NCBI GenBank assembly: GCA_023055505.1
Contig: JALIRH010000109.1
Location: 588,501-652,500 of the forward strand
Reading direction: 5' to 3'
DNA from: Callipepla californica brunnescens
Lineage: Eukaryota > Chordata > Aves > Galliformes > Odontophoridae
Length of the DNA: 64,000 nt
The notes under the pieces are model-generated. The model was not told the DNA's origin. It saw nothing but the letters and a program-made list of their open reading frames with translations, and ran no database searches. Of this stretch, positions 40,165-53,951 are shown in pieces (the stretch's first letter is position 1; each line of letters opens with the position of its first letter). The position numbers and the translations under genes are program-made.

Positions 40165-41900
40165 CTATTTTGAGTTCATAAGTTAGAGTCTCTGACAGGT
40201 GTTCAGCCAGAGTGGATGGATCAAAAGAATGAAAACTCACTACTTCTCTTCATGGCATGTTCAATATTTAATTACCATCTATATTAAAAATCATGCTTCG
40301 CTTCTGATTTGAATTTTACTGCCTTCAGCTTCCAACTACTAACTTCTTGTTCTGCTTTGCTGGTAGATCTTGTTGAGCAGTTGAACCTTAAAGCTAGGGA
40401 AGTTTTGTGGTCCCTTCAGTGTCCATCATCTCTATTCTGAATCTTGGTTTTCCTGGAATAGCTCTGGTTCAATAGTCAAAATGTTGACTCCATGTTCTTT
40501 GCGCATCCATGGACACTTGACTGAATTTGAGCCTATTTTCTGTTTCCCAAACACTTCAGATTGCTCTGTATAATTACTTCATCTTTGAAACATACCACTC
40601 TGCTATTCTCCACTATTTGCCAACTATTTTTTTCTTCTGTGTATCATCTGCCAGTGATATTAGCGTAAGTAGTTATCAACTGGAATAAATACTTGCATGA
40701 AAAAAAAATCATTTCCTTGTCTACACTATTATCCAGTTTTGCTCATACTTTTTCTCCTCTTTGGGAACTTCCTGAAGTAGTAAGGATGTATAATACTTAT
40801 TTTAGTGGTTGGAAATGTTATGGTTGCTCATATGGGATATGATATTGTCAATATCATGTGTTGGTTCTATAGCAACATCATAAGAGTTAAATAACTAATA
40901 ACTAAATAAATAATAGCAAATTTTCTGTTCTTACCCAATAACTGCTTTCTATGCTGACATGCTTTCTACTCAGTGTTTAGTTCTCATCCTTAAAGCACTT
41001 ACATTGTATGATTTAAAAGGAAAACAGTCTCTGCTCCACTCTAGTTTATTGCATAGCACTGTAACATTACATCCACTCACCATGCTGCATTGGCTTTAGA
41101 GTTTCAGCCATCACTAGGTCTGTGCTTTCTTTGCAAGTCTTGCTGATCGCTTATGTTTCACTGCTTATCTTGTTTTTTTTATATAAACCTTTGATTTTTG
41201 AGCCATTCAACGCATTTCAGTGGATATCTTATTACAGCAGTTCAGTATTGATTGTAAAACTTGACCATGCATTAGCTGTATTATAAATGTAATGCAAATA
41301 TCCGCCCATATTATCGGTTCCTGACTGCCTAACATGGCTGTACTCATTGTCCCTACTCATTGCCCTTTAACAGTAAATAGCTTGCTAGATAGATAGATAG
41401 ATAGACAGATGGATATTTGGCAGGACTATACAGGCTTATTTGGAACTATTCTCAAATTATTTTTCATTGCTTCCATATCTTTTAGACTTTCAATTTTACA
41501 ACAATTTTTTGGGAAAATGGATTGCAATGCCAAATCTTTAAACAATAAGAAGAGCACTTTTCTATTAGTTAAATAATTTTATTTTCCTCTCTTAAATTTA
41601 GTATCTGACTCATCATGACTAAGATAACTGTACTGTTAAATACCACATGGAAGGCATTTTGAAAATCTAGCCAGTATTAAACTACAGCCATTTTTCAGTT
41701 AGGTTCACAAAATCACATTTATAAATTTTGTCTTTGACAGTAAGCCCTGCACTTTTTATGAAGGACTTTTATCCAAAATGCTAGGAATTTTAAAGGGAAT
41801 AAATCACCTTAATTTCTAAAATTAATAGGGGCAAGATTTATTCTTAAATCATGGATACTCCTTTCTAATTAAATTCAAATGTGTTTAATGCATCTCAGGA
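40165..41900 (-). mobile_element. Probable ancient LINE remnant (CR1/L3 group), fragmented
   Basis: Stretches such as 'tttaattaccatctatatt', 'gccttcagcttccaacta' and 'aacttcttgttctgctttg' resemble the deeply diverged CR1/L3 3' sequences found across amniotes, reversed on the plus strand. The segment near 41610-41690 may continue it. Boundaries and family need a repeat-library search. Confidence 0.35.
41386..41415 (+). repeat. (TAGA)n microsatellite
   Basis: Near-perfect TAGA tetranucleotide repeat of about five units, decaying into CAGATGGATA. Confidence 0.85.
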
Positions 41901-43744
41901 GTGTTAAGATAATAAGTAATCCTTTTCTGGAATTTAACAGCCTCGATCTCTGTCAATATTGGGTGACTAATAAAATATGATGCCAGGCGTTTTTTAAATT
42001 TTTATCTTTCTCCTCTGTCTCATTAGCAAAATGAATAGGTTTGTTCCACAGGCACCATGTAATTTGGAGAATTCAATGTTGCTCAAGGACATTCCAAATA
42101 AATTTCAGCAGGTATTTCTTCATGCCATACTCGTATATAAAGAAGACTTTCACATATATAAAACGGACTTTCACAATATCTGCCAATTACCATGCTGAAG
42201 TTTTAATTTGATGTGTAAGGTTATTCCTAGTATCAGAGGCTGGAAGGCCCAAAAGGGCCACTGCAATTAAGGTCTCCTGACCAGCAGAACTTTATCTTAT
42301 CAAAGCCTATACTCTAAGCTGAGGTCAAGTGTTTGATCAACAGAACATGTAGCACTCGTCAATTGTCCCAATGGACTATCAGGAAATGCTGCAATTGTAT
42401 AAACAGATTATTATATAAAATTGGCCTACACTTACTTTCAGTAACAGGCTTCAGATATAGCAGGCCTTTTACCAAAAATCATGTCAATAATACGAAATCA
42501 TTCAGTAGATCTTAGCTTCCTTTCTTAAGTAGATATTACAGTAAAGCAATAACACCTCCAAACATGGCCTCCAAACATTCAAGACCTGGATTAGATACAG
42601 TCTTCTGGCATTCATATAAAGCAAAATCCATCTATGGTGAATTAAAGCATTTGGGTGTCTCTAAGTATTTGAGTGGAGGACTCCAGAGATTTCATACCCT
42701 GTTCCTAGTGGGAGGATAGAACAAGGAATAGGTTGTGACTCATCCAACTCAAAAATATTTCCACATTTTTAATTTTAGGTCCTGTAAACCATATGTTACA
42801 CTCAAAGTATACCTACTTTGACAGTTATTGCACTTTCAGAGGTAACCTGTGCTGCATGTCCCAGTCATGTCTGCGTTACACGGCTCTTGTGCATACAACT
42901 CTATAGGTACTGCCGTTGTCAATGCGGCACCTACTGTTCCATAACACCAGTTCTGGCAAAACTTGCCTACATCTTCATTAAAAAGAGCCCAATATCACAT
43001 TTTAAGAGTGGTAGGATATGGGCATCTGTCATGCTACTCTGCTGCCAAGTTTCCATGCCAAGCATATTCCTTTTCCCTTAGATCTTGTAAAAAAAAAGGA
43101 TACCATTGACTAGGTTAAAAATGCTTCAGATGCTCTCTCTGCACTGCTGTCCACTTGGATTGCATTGTCAAATAGCACTGGCAACTGAAAGCTTCTTAAG
43201 AGCTTAATGTGTGTGGCTGCTTCCATGACAAGAGGACTAACGGAGGCACCTGAATCCAGGATAGGTCAACTATAGAAGCAGATTCTGTTGATTATGCCTA
43301 GTAATGCAGGTTTAGCCTCTGTTACCATGAAAATGTGATGCTCCCATCTTGGCTCACGTTTCCCTATATTCTGAAATAGAGATGTGCAGAGAGTCAACAG
43401 TTCTTTGTGGAAATACCACTGCTTCCTTGTCTGCTTGCCATCCTCTTAGTGAATCTCATCCGTGATCATTCCAAGAATTCTCACTGGAAACTGCATCCTG
43501 CACATAGAAATGACACGCCTCTTGATCTTTCAAAAGCAGAGCGGCAGAGGGGATGTTCTGCCTACATTTCTGACTTCCACGTTATGTCAACTTGTTCAAA
43601 GGATGCCTCCTTTGCCTGTTCAAGTATGCCCTACTCTCCCACATGCTGCTAATGTCTGAAATGAGAGGAATAGGACAACCCCCAGCCTTATCCACACTAC
43701 ATTGGAAAGGCTGATATTCTTCCTCTCATCAACATCAGTGTGTG

Positions 43745-44288
43745 ACAATGGTCACCAGCCCCAATTCACATCAACAGTGGGGTCACACATGGCTCAACCA
43801 CAGCTACAATCTGACCTAGGAGTGCATCTTGTCCCTGGCCCAAGAAGGTAATCGTAAGTTTAGCCTTGATGTAGTGTCCATCAGTTTTCTTGTTTCTAGC
43901 TAATTTCCCATTTTCCTCATAGTCTACATTGATGCGGCTGTTGCAGTCAAACGTTTCCAAAATTCTGGTCCCACCTTTGACTGAAAAATACATAAAGCTC
44001 TACACACTGTGTGACAAATTCAAGAGCTTCTGGTGAACTCACCACCATGTGCTGGCTCTGTATGATCTGTGAGAGGTCAGAAGACTGCAGAGCTTCTAAA
44101 GCAGCACACAGACAAGAAGTTTCTCCAATTTTAAAAGCAGGTACACCATTCATCCATAATTCTGTAAAGCCTGTTCCCTTCAAAGTAGCTACTGACAAGC
44201 TTGCAGCACCTATTTTAACTGTTTTCACTGCTGTTAAGGTTTCAAAGAAGTCATCTGTTTGAGACAGATGGTCTTTTGTTTCTAAATC
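43745..44288 (-). pseudogene. Unidentified coding-like block, frameshifted
   Basis: On the minus strand from 44288 a reading frame opens with DLETKDHLSQTDDFFETL and continues through VKIGAASLSVATLKG, ELWMNGVPAFKIGETS, ALEALQSSDLSQII and SSPEALEFVTQCVELYVFF to about 43985. A second frame takes over (GGTRILETFDCNSRINVDY, then KTDGHYIKAKLTITFLGQG and LLGQIVAVVEP) and stops at about 43766. Composition looks protein-like and unlike flanking AT-rich DNA. One frameshift separates the halves; alternatively a tiny intron, with GTGAGT at about 44035-44040 and TATTTTTCAG just before the second block, would join them. I do not recognise the family. It could be a retrocopy fragment, a degenerate transposable-element ORF, or an unannotated exon pair. 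No promoter or further exons were found. Confidence 0.4.
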
Positions 44289-44585
44289 ATATCCTGTGAT
44301 TAATCACATTTTTAAGGACAGTACAAAGCTACTGAGGTTTCATAGGATACATTCATACTGTACTGCATCTGTGCGTTGATACCTCAAAACACATTTTATT
44401 TGCTTTTACGGAAACAGTATTTTAGTTATTGTTTGATTCTTTATCAAAAGCAAAACATTCACATCTTTTCAAGCGCTAAAAATGTACATTAAAAGTCACT
44501 ATAAGGCATGTTGGAAAACTTTGATTGAAATGAGTCATTTCATTCCAAATAGTAAAAACCATAGGATATAATTCAGCAATTTGTA

Positions 44586-44705
44586 GACAGGTTGGATGGG
44601 GCCCTGGGCAGTCTGATCCAGTGGGTGGCAACCCTGCCTATGGCAGGGACTGGAACTAGAAGATATTTAAGGTCCCTTTCAACCCAATCATTCTACAATA
44701 TAACG
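44586..44705 (+). mobile_element. CR1 LINE 3' end
   Basis: 'caggttggatggggccctgg', 'gtctgatccagtgggtggca' and 'ggtccctttcaacccaatc' with terminal 'attctacaata' are the classic CR1 3' UTR, in sense on the plus strand. Confidence 0.9.
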
Positions 44706-44891
44706 AACCACTCCAGCTATCAGAGAGAAAAGAGCTTGTGAACTACACCATATTCTCAAAGCAATCACAATTTGCTTTTCTGTCTGGCCTATCCCATTTT
44801 AAGTACTGAGAGTAACACAAAATGTGAGAAACGTTACTGTCCATTTTCTTTACACACACCTAGTCCTCATAGAGAGTTAATGAGTCAAGAA

Positions 44892-45025
44892 ATAACTATA
44901 TAATATATAATTATATATTATATAATATAAAATATAAATATATATATATAAATACAAAATTTTATAAAATATTAAATAACTATATATATAATTATATATA
45001 TATTAATGTTATTATAATAATAATT
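44892..45025. repeat. AT-rich low-complexity tract
   Basis: About 135 bp almost wholly of A and T, rich in TATATA and ATAATA palindromes, between a CR1 end and unique sequence. It may be strand-separating or hairpin-forming. Confidence 0.9.
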
Positions 45026-46640
45026 CCTGTCCTCTTTTATGAGATAAGAAATACTTATGCACAATGTGAGCAGGACCAGACAATGGCATTTTTGGAAGAA
45101 TTTATTTAAAGGTTCATGCCTGCAAGAAGTTTATTTTTATTTAAAGTTCTTTGAAATACACTGATATCCTGCAATAAAAATAAACAATACAGCATTGCAC
45201 AGTGTCCACTACAAAATTTTTCTATAAGCATCAAAGTACATTGATAGCTACGCTGATTTCATTTGAAGCGAGATACTGATTTTCTCTCTTTTTACAAATC
45301 CCGATCTATTGACTTTACTACAGATGGTGTTTTTGCCTTTGTAAGGAAGCAGCAGCTTGTAAGTATTCTTCCAAATGAGTTTGTGTATGTATATGAAAAT
45401 GCTTTTACTTAATTATAAAAACTGGCAAGTTTAAATAATATAAACTGAAAAAACGCTCTACTGAAATACAGATCAAGTGTTATCTTAGCTGTTTCCCTTC
45501 GTTACACACATGGCTGCATTCACACAATCATGTACCCCAAATCAATGTCTTTACCAAAGACACGCTGTGGAAAAAAAAGTGGGGGGGAACTTTAACTACA
45601 CAGAAATGTACGAAGAACTTCACAATGTGACCTGTAGGTTTTACTGAAATAAATTAATGGATGGCATGCAGATGCCAAGACTAAACAGAGCAGTAACAAA
45701 ACATTAGCAAGCACTTTTAATGTAATTAATTTTTGATATATTACTATCTTTAGCATGTAATTATTTTTGAAGGAACTGCAGAGTAATACTGGATCATGTG
45801 TTTACTGCAACTAGTTAATGAAGAATAAAAGGTGATAATATTTTGAAATTCTATTGCAGAATAATACTGAGTTGTCTATTGTAAGTAATGATGGCAAGAT
45901 TTCTCTCATCTGATAATCAGTTCCAGTGATGACCTACTGAAAGGTCAATGCTTGGTACCACAAAATCCCCTGGTCAGCCTAGAATCCAAGTGGGCACTGA
46001 AATGTGCTATATAAAGCACCTAGGCTTGCAGTGACCTTGAATCTGTTTCCTTATTGCTGCAGGCTGGGATTGTTCCATGGCTACATTCCCAGTCTGCATC
46101 AAGAGGCTGGTACTAACATCAATCTTTAACACCGGTCTTTAAAACAGTTTTTGATGTTGGCCTCGAATAGGTCTAATAATTTTGCTTAATCACCTCTGTT
46201 CCTACACAAAAACTGGAATCTAGGCTGACTTCTAATTTTTCATTCTAGTGAAATCCAGCCCCGGGCTTCCTGTCTGCCGAAAAATATCTGGAATCACAAT
46301 TAGGCGGAATGTGTCAGATGCCCTGTGACACCCAATCATCCTTATTGCACAGAAGTTCACTTTCAAGCTTAGAGTAGAACAAATTCCGCTTGGCTCAAAG
46401 GTCTGTATTTCCAAAGAAAAATGAGAACACTCATACGCATATTTAAATATGCAGATGTGATGTATCCAATCTGCATTGTCACCTAACGAGAATGACCTTT
46501 TCTGCTGAGCAGAGAAAGTAATTGCTGAACTTGAGGATGTGAAAGTTGTGGTTAAATAAGGTATTCCAAATGTCTATCTAAATAGATCAACTGCTTGCTT
46601 CTCTTAATAAAAAATAATCATGGTCATATTGAATCCTAAA

Positions 46641-46865
46641 TCACAGTATCATAGAATGGCTTGGGTTGGAAGGGTCTTCAAAGATCATCTAGCTCCAACC
46701 CCCTGCCATGGGCAGATTGCCTCTCACCACCTCGGGCTGCCCAGGGCTCCATCCAACCTGGCTTTGAGCACCTCCAGGGATGGGGTATCCACAGCTCTCT
46801 GTGCAGCTGTGCCAATGCCTCACCACCCTCTCAGTGAAAAATTCCAGTGCTCCTTCATCCCTAGG
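46641..46865 (-). mobile_element. CR1 LINE 3' end
   Basis: The plus strand starts 'tcatagaatggcttgggttg' and runs through 'ctccaaccccctgccatggg', 'gggctgcccagggctccatc' and 'gcacctccagggatgggg', the reverse complement of a well-preserved CR1 3' region. It is the least diverged copy in the window, hence probably the youngest. Confidence 0.92.
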
Positions 46866-49800
46866 GAAATCCAATTAGGATCACTATCTGAATTTTGCTA
46901 CCTGGATCTATTTCTTATTGCCTAACACCCTACCTATTCACCACCTTTTAATAAAAACATCTAAGCAGTTCTCTCACCATCAGTGTGGTGCCTGTTAATG
47001 TAGCATATCTATAATTATTCTGAAAAATGAAATTCAAAGGGAAGGGATTAGGTGAGTTGCTCACAGCTACAAAGAGGCAGTTATTACAGCGGGACTGGAA
47101 CTGAGTTTGACCTTGGTTTTGACCGTGTGTTCAAACACAGTAGATCAAGGTTTTAGCAATACTCAAATTGAAACAGAAAAAAGCCATGATCAATTTACCA
47201 AGCAGCATTAGTGTCATATAACCTGCGTTGTTCTATTTATGTGAATGCTGGAGAAGGAAACAACTCCTGCCTGTAAGCAGCTCACCTGTAGGCAAATAGT
47301 ATCAGTATTATGGCCATTTTGTTAACAAACCTTTAGTTACCCTTTGTAGTGAAACAGTAGGTCAAATTGCCAGTAGGCTTGCCATTCTCTACAGCTTACT
47401 TTTTTCAAATACAGACTACAAAAATAGGCAGAATTGTTACACCACACAGGTAACAAATAGGTCTTAGGACTGGAACATGATTCTAGGTTAAAAAAATGAG
47501 AATTCAAGCAAATATCTTAGCATACCTGATGGGTAAAGGCACGATTAAATTCTATTTCTGTTGTTTCTTTTTCATTAGGGGACTGCAGAAGCCTCCCATC
47601 ATAGATCAGGGCTCCATACTGTGAGAATTTAGAAATACCTAATGAAAATATGGCTCCTGCAGTTACGAATTTAGAACTGCCATTGTAAGATTAAGAAAAA
47701 AACCCTTCCAATTATTTCTATAACTGTATTATTCTACATGATACTAACACATACCCTCTTTTCCCACAGTTATATACAGGAGTGGATTGCAGTAACTTTA
47801 ACAGCACCATTCCATAAGTGAATCCAAATCTGTGTTGTCCTAACAATAGATATCTTTACCTTATGCACCAGTAAGGAAGAAGAAAATTCATACTAAGAAA
47901 TTCCCACTATACACATGCAGTCAGTTCACCAGATGTACACACACACAGTTGTGTAGAGCTTTGCTCTTTTTACTTGTCAGCATGCTATTTTTGGAAAATT
48001 ATTCAGGAGAGCAAGAGGCAAAAATCTCATGATAAGCACTGCAACTATACAAAAAGGGGTTTTGTAATTGCTCTTGTTTTCACCTGTGAACCTATTTTAT
48101 ATGTGGCACAGGTGTTAATACAGATGGGTGCAACAGAAAGACCAGCTGTACTTGTAGAGTAATAAATTCTCGTTTAAATCAACACGGAAACTAACTGTCC
48201 CACCAGCAGGATATCCTGACACAGTGCATTTTTGTAATCTGCTAATGGTGCATTTCCATAACTCATTTAGCCAAGTCGCAGCCTGTACTGCCATTGGAAA
48301 GGGCAGCTCTCTTCCCCTTCCTACTCCTGTCCGCTTCTTTCTGCAGCCAAATAAGAAAAGAACTGATCTGGGAAAAATAACAGCTGATTCTTTACATTTG
48401 GATCAGATCTTGGATTTGGTGGATTATACCATAAGTCATGAGAAGAGTAAGGAAATGCACCGCCAGGAGAAGTGGCAGACTGATGTTATCCTATAGCAGC
48501 TGTAACAACAACAAAAGTTGATCTTTATCTGATAGTGATTGCCTGAAAGAGACGTTACCAGATGTAGGAGTATATTAGAGCAGTTTCCAGGGTCAAGTAT
48601 GTGCCAGACTCAAATATGAGGTTGTTAAAATTTGTATATGCCTGGTTTTGTTTCACTGCCCTGACCTTCAGGCAGTAAAGTGCCAAATACTAACTGGCTG
48701 CCTAAGGCAACTGGCTGCAGCTTTGTTAGGCTGGAATGTTCTGATGATGGTGGACATTATCAGTGTCTTGGATCAAAGATAGTGAGGATGCAGGTTAAAA
48801 CTGGTGATGATTATAAAGTAGTTCATGAGGGTAGAAGTTTTATGTCTAATCCACGCCTGCTCACTAATCCAGCTTTCAACACAGTCCCAGTTGCATCAGC
48901 AAATCACAGGGTGTTATCCCAGAATGACAGAGGTACAAACTGGCTGTCACATGGTGGATGAAGATGTGGCTGCCGAGAGAAGGAAACATGATACATACAG
49001 CTTATGAAAAAGCTCTTCACAGAGATCATTGGAGCGTGGAATTGACCTGGATGTACCCAGAGGAATCTCATTTAGCCCTGCCAGGCAGTGATCTCAGAGG
49101 CCTGAGTTAGTGGGTATAACATCACGAAGCATGAGAAGATATTTCTAAGCCCATTTTACACATAACATAACTAAGATCACATTAACCTCACTCAGCAGCA
49201 GATATCTACAATGATTCTTCAGCTGGATTGATCTCTCTGGGCTTTCTTTATAGTCACTGTAGATTGCTCAGTGATTATTCTCTTTCTAAAACAGTTTTTC
49301 ACCTCTGGAAGCTTCTATTTCTTCTCTTTGAGCCAAGAGGGACACTAGGTTGATTTGCTCAACCGTAAACATCTATTCACAGATAACTTAAGTTACCTGG
49401 TAAGATTCCATCTTCAAGGCATGCAGAGACTAAGAATCCAACCTTGGGAAAAGCCTGAGAAGTTCAGGCACTTTGATTTGCTTAAGGCTCTGCTGAACCC
49501 TCTGCTTTCTGCTTGAACTGCAAGAGACACTAATCTTATAATTTTCTTGCAAGCAGAGAGAACAGTCTTTAATTAAAAATACCATATTCTAGTTATAGTT
49601 GGGCAAGTAGGGCTCCTGAACAAGAACTGCATGATAAATTAATGCTATGTCAAGAACAATAACATAATACACCATAGGAACAAATGTTAAGATGTGGAAT
49701 AGCAACCAACAAGAATAAATCTGTACCATTGTTACAGCATATGTTACCAGATCCAAAGTTTGCTGTCAGCATGGAAAGACTTCCAAGTACTTGACTGTGC

Positions 49801-52800
49801 CTTGACTCAGATACATATCATGTTTTGCACGGAATAATGAAGTAAGCCTTTTGGTAACAGTTAACGCCTCCTGAGCTAGAAAAAGCTGCTGGAAATTGTC
49901 TCAGAAAACAACTCACCCTGCATGTTAGAAGACAGTGTTAGCAGTGGGACGGACAGAAACACTGAACATTGCTACTGGTGAAATGCTCCTCAGAGTGGCG
50001 TGGTACTTACTACTGCCAGCACTTGCACTTTTTATTGGTAAATGAATGGGTAAAAGGTGATTTGCTGAACTCAATGCATTCATAGGTATCTATTCCAGAG
50101 TACCATTCCTACTTCCGTGCTTTATTTTTTAAAGCTGCCTCATCAGAATTAAATAACAAAAATAAGCTCAGATTGATCTTCAGGGAAGAGTTACAACCAA
50201 AATGTTGAAGCTAAGCAATTACAAATAAAAGGAGAAAGAACAGAGGAGAAAGGAAATGTCCCTTGTTAAATATTTACTTCATCTCTGATGAAAATTGGCT
50301 TGTCAATGACAGTATAATACAAGTGTTCCTTAGGTAAGGTCAACTTTCAGCACTGAGTTAAGTCTTCTATAAAGGCATTTCATTGATTATACAAATGTCA
50401 CATAGGAAATGCAAAGTACCATAATGTGGGAGTTTGATCAATGATGTTATCCTGATTTATAACTATATTTTTGGACTGTGATGTGCACAAAGCATGAATT
50501 TAAAACCTCATTTCAGTTGCAACCTACCTCTTCCTTTTAATAACAAGAAAGTCATCTGATTACATTCTTCCAGCTATCCCCATGTCACATATTAGATAAT
50601 CTCCTTATAGTTTAAAACTAAAATTGCTAATGGATTGGGGAAATGGGATTTTGCTTTCACACATTATACTTGTCTTTTTATGCTTGTCTTTCCGACCATT
50701 TATCTAAATAATAACCTTCAGTACCCACTCCTTCCTTCCAATGAACTGAAATACATTAACGACTGAAGTCAATAAAGACATCTTCACCCTGATCTAGTTT
50801 TGCCTGCTGAGATTACCAGTTTCATGTCCTATTTTCCTACTTCTTTTTTTTTTTTAAGAGGGACCTGTAGTGCTACTCATATAATTGTTTCCTAGTTCGT
50901 TTCAATTAAAATGGCTTGTGTTAGTTTACACAAACTAAGACCGTTGTTAATGAGTATCACCAGTCAGCAGTGACTGAAAGGGCGTTGATTTCAGGGTCTA
51001 AAAGACAGAAGTGGTATGAAAAACTCAGCAAACAGCTTTCAATCAGAAAATCTGTTGGGGCAGCCAAAGAAAAGAGGAAGTACACACCTGTATGTGAAGG
51101 TGCTGAGGATGATAGAGTCTGCTGGCAAACATGGAGATAAATGAGGAGGTATTTCGATGGTCTTAGTGTCAGAATGAGGGAAGACAAGTCATCCTGTACA
51201 AAAGACAAAGGATGGGCCAAGGGTCAGATATAAAGACTGTGGAAATTCTGGAACTATCAGGACAGAGATTTTCTAGAGGATTTGTGTAGTTCAACTTTTA
51301 TTATGCCTGACTTTAGAAGTTGTGAGACATAGTTCTGAAGGAAAAAAAAAAAAAAAAAAAAGAGGAAATCTCAGCAACAGGGATGTGTCTTTAAATCATT
51401 AAGAAAATAACTTACCTGCCAGTAACTTCTGAGAGAGATGGAACTGAAGCACAGCGGAAGAGACATCAATTTCATACTGTTCTGAGACTTTGGAAAACAT
51501 ATTCCAGAGGATAAGCATCCTTTCATAGAAAATCTCTCCCAGCAGCTCTTCTCTTTCACACAAGAACAAATGTCAGTTCTGCTGACCACAGTGGTGGCAA
51601 CATGGCATGAGAGAGAACAGTATCTCAAGTAGGCAGGTGCCATGTTAGGAAGTCACAGCTGTCTTAAAGTAGCTCACACTGTTCTGCTGCTCCCCTTGCT
51701 CTGAATAATTTCATCCTGGTGTTAACTTTTCAGACTGTATAGTCAAAAAGAGACTTTGGATTTATAGAGATGTTCTGACATGAATCAAGCTGTTTCCTCC
51801 ATTGATAAGAACAATGAATGACCCCATGAAATCAACCTAGAAGTCTTCCAGGTACAACACAGATATTTCCTGTGGCGATAAACTGCAAAATATTCTCAAC
51901 AGCAATAAATTACAAAAGAGCAAGTAACTACCTACCTGTGTTATACAGACACTAAATAACATCTTCATGACCTGTGGGAGGTGACCAGGAAAAATAGAAG
52001 ACAGATGGCTAAAGGATGAGTATTTCACTCAAACTGCAAGAAAGAAAAGCAAAAAACAAAAAAAGAAAGAAAAAAAAAAAAAGAAAAAGAAAATCCACAA
52101 ATAAAACTTAAGAGCAAAAGAAATCTGCTAACAAAGATTATCTCAGCAGGAAGCAAAAACATCCGGAAGCAACAGTTCTATACGAAGTTTCATTTCCAGT
52201 GAATCATGCCATTATGTTCAATTTAATTCTAAATGTGAAACCTGCCCTTACTGCGTGTTCTCTGCTGTGGGATCACTGTCAAAACAAAGAATGATTACAA
52301 AATGTTCCCCCAGTTCTGAATTCATATTTGCTAAGTGATGCTGATATGATGCAGAGATCTAAATGTGAGATTTGTAAAGTGGAAAGTGAATACCTCCTCT
52401 TTTCTTGTCTTTAGATGACACAGGAAAGTTGGAACAGATTTTAAGAGCTTCTTATAATGTCATGACAAGAAAGCTGCATTTACTATGACCTGTAAGCCAA
52501 AATCCTAAACATAAAACAGGAATCCACAATGTTCTAGAGCAGTATCTGAATTACTTGGCATAATGTATTAATTTAGATACGGCATCCCTAGATTTGAATG
52601 ATGAGTTAGTCTATGCAGATTGTTATTTCTTTCAATGTAATGTTCTCATGATAATTACTTCTAGATTTTCTCTGAAATATCACTTTACCTTAGAAAGTGT
52701 TTGCAACAAGTGGTGATAATTTTACTTCTGTATTTTTTTGCTACAGTAGCATGTCCATTTTCACCCCAATTTAGAATTATGTAGTTCAGCAAAATACGTT

Positions 52801-53780
52801 TTCCACATATTCCTCTGATGTGTGAAGTGCTGAAGGTGGCAAGTACTGGCATTCTCTTTCTTTGAAGAAATAGGAGATTTCCCATTATTGGAAAGCTCCG
52901 TTGCCCTGAATGACAAATTACAGAATGAGACAGAAGGAGGATGCAAATCTTAGTTTTAAAAGCATCTAATATTTGCTCAAATTCTATTCAGCTGTATTTA
53001 TCTAGCATTCTGGCATGCTGATGGAATAGTATTATCAATAAATCTATAAATAGGATGCAAAATGCGTGTGAGCTGTCTGTGCATGAAGAAAGAGCAGAAC
53101 ACCAATAAATTAGAGCATAATATATAGTTTAAATGTAGCAAAGGGAATGCCTTGACAAATCAACGCAACATATTTCGTCACTGAGAGGGAAAGATTCATT
53201 GCACATCAGCCTTGAGAACGCTAGATTTCTGAAGCATGGGGTCGTCTAGGACAGATGATGTCATTGAAGGAGTATGGAAACGTGCATACAAGAGCAAAAA
53301 TAATCTATAGAGTAACATAACACGTTAAATTTTCAGCTAAAACCGAAGTTCTCTCCAGTACTTCATTGTTCAAGAGAGTTCGGGAGTGCAACAAGAGAGA
53401 GCAACATAATGAAGCCTGATTTCCTATAGATTTGGTACCCACATGAGGTTCACGACTGATCCTCCCTCTGAGCCTGGGCCGTGAACGCAGGCTTTCCTGG
53501 AGTTTCTGTGATGTATATTAACGTGTAAGTCTTGCTTTTTAGCTGAGAAAGTCTTTTTTCTGCTATGGAAGATTTGATAAATCATAAAATGCGGGGAAAG
53601 TCGGTGTTTCGGGGAACTGAGCTGTCTTTGGGAACTGCCAAACACGGCTGGAAAGTCACCGTTAACTTTCAGAGCCGGGCAGAGGAGAGGACGCAGGCAT
53701 GCGGCCACACACACACCCAGCAGATTACATAGGCACGGAGCGAGGGGGAAATAAATAAAAGAAAAAAAAAAAAAAAGAGG
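46866..53780. other. Intergenic, NOM1-proximal
   Basis: About 6.9 kb of unique-looking AT-rich DNA with an A20 run at 51342-51361 and an A-rich stretch at 52050-52090. No gene or RNA could be supported. Short ORFs here show no family resemblance. Confidence 0.65.
51342..51361 (+). repeat. A20 homopolymer
   Basis: A 20-base A run in intergenic DNA; no retrocopy body recognised upstream. Confidence 0.9.
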
Positions 53781-53951
53781 CTGAAAATAAGATGAAGGTG
53801 CCAATTGGTTTTCCCGCTGACAGCAGCGAAGTGACACAGGACACGCAGTTCCCTCAGATCACAGAACTGGGCCCGCCCGTCCGTCGGGCTCGCTCCTGTG
53901 CTCGCTCTGGGCTCCCCCGGGCGCCGCCGCTCCCGCCCTTCCCGCGCCGCT

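Noticed and set aside
48224..48961. Two 90-codon plus-strand ORFs in the intergenic region
   Set aside because: No splice context, no family resemblance and ordinary composition; chance frames are likely.
49000..49110. CR1 fragment near 49 kb
   Set aside because: 'ctcttcacagagatcattgg' vaguely resembles the CR1 3' region, but the flanks do not continue the match.
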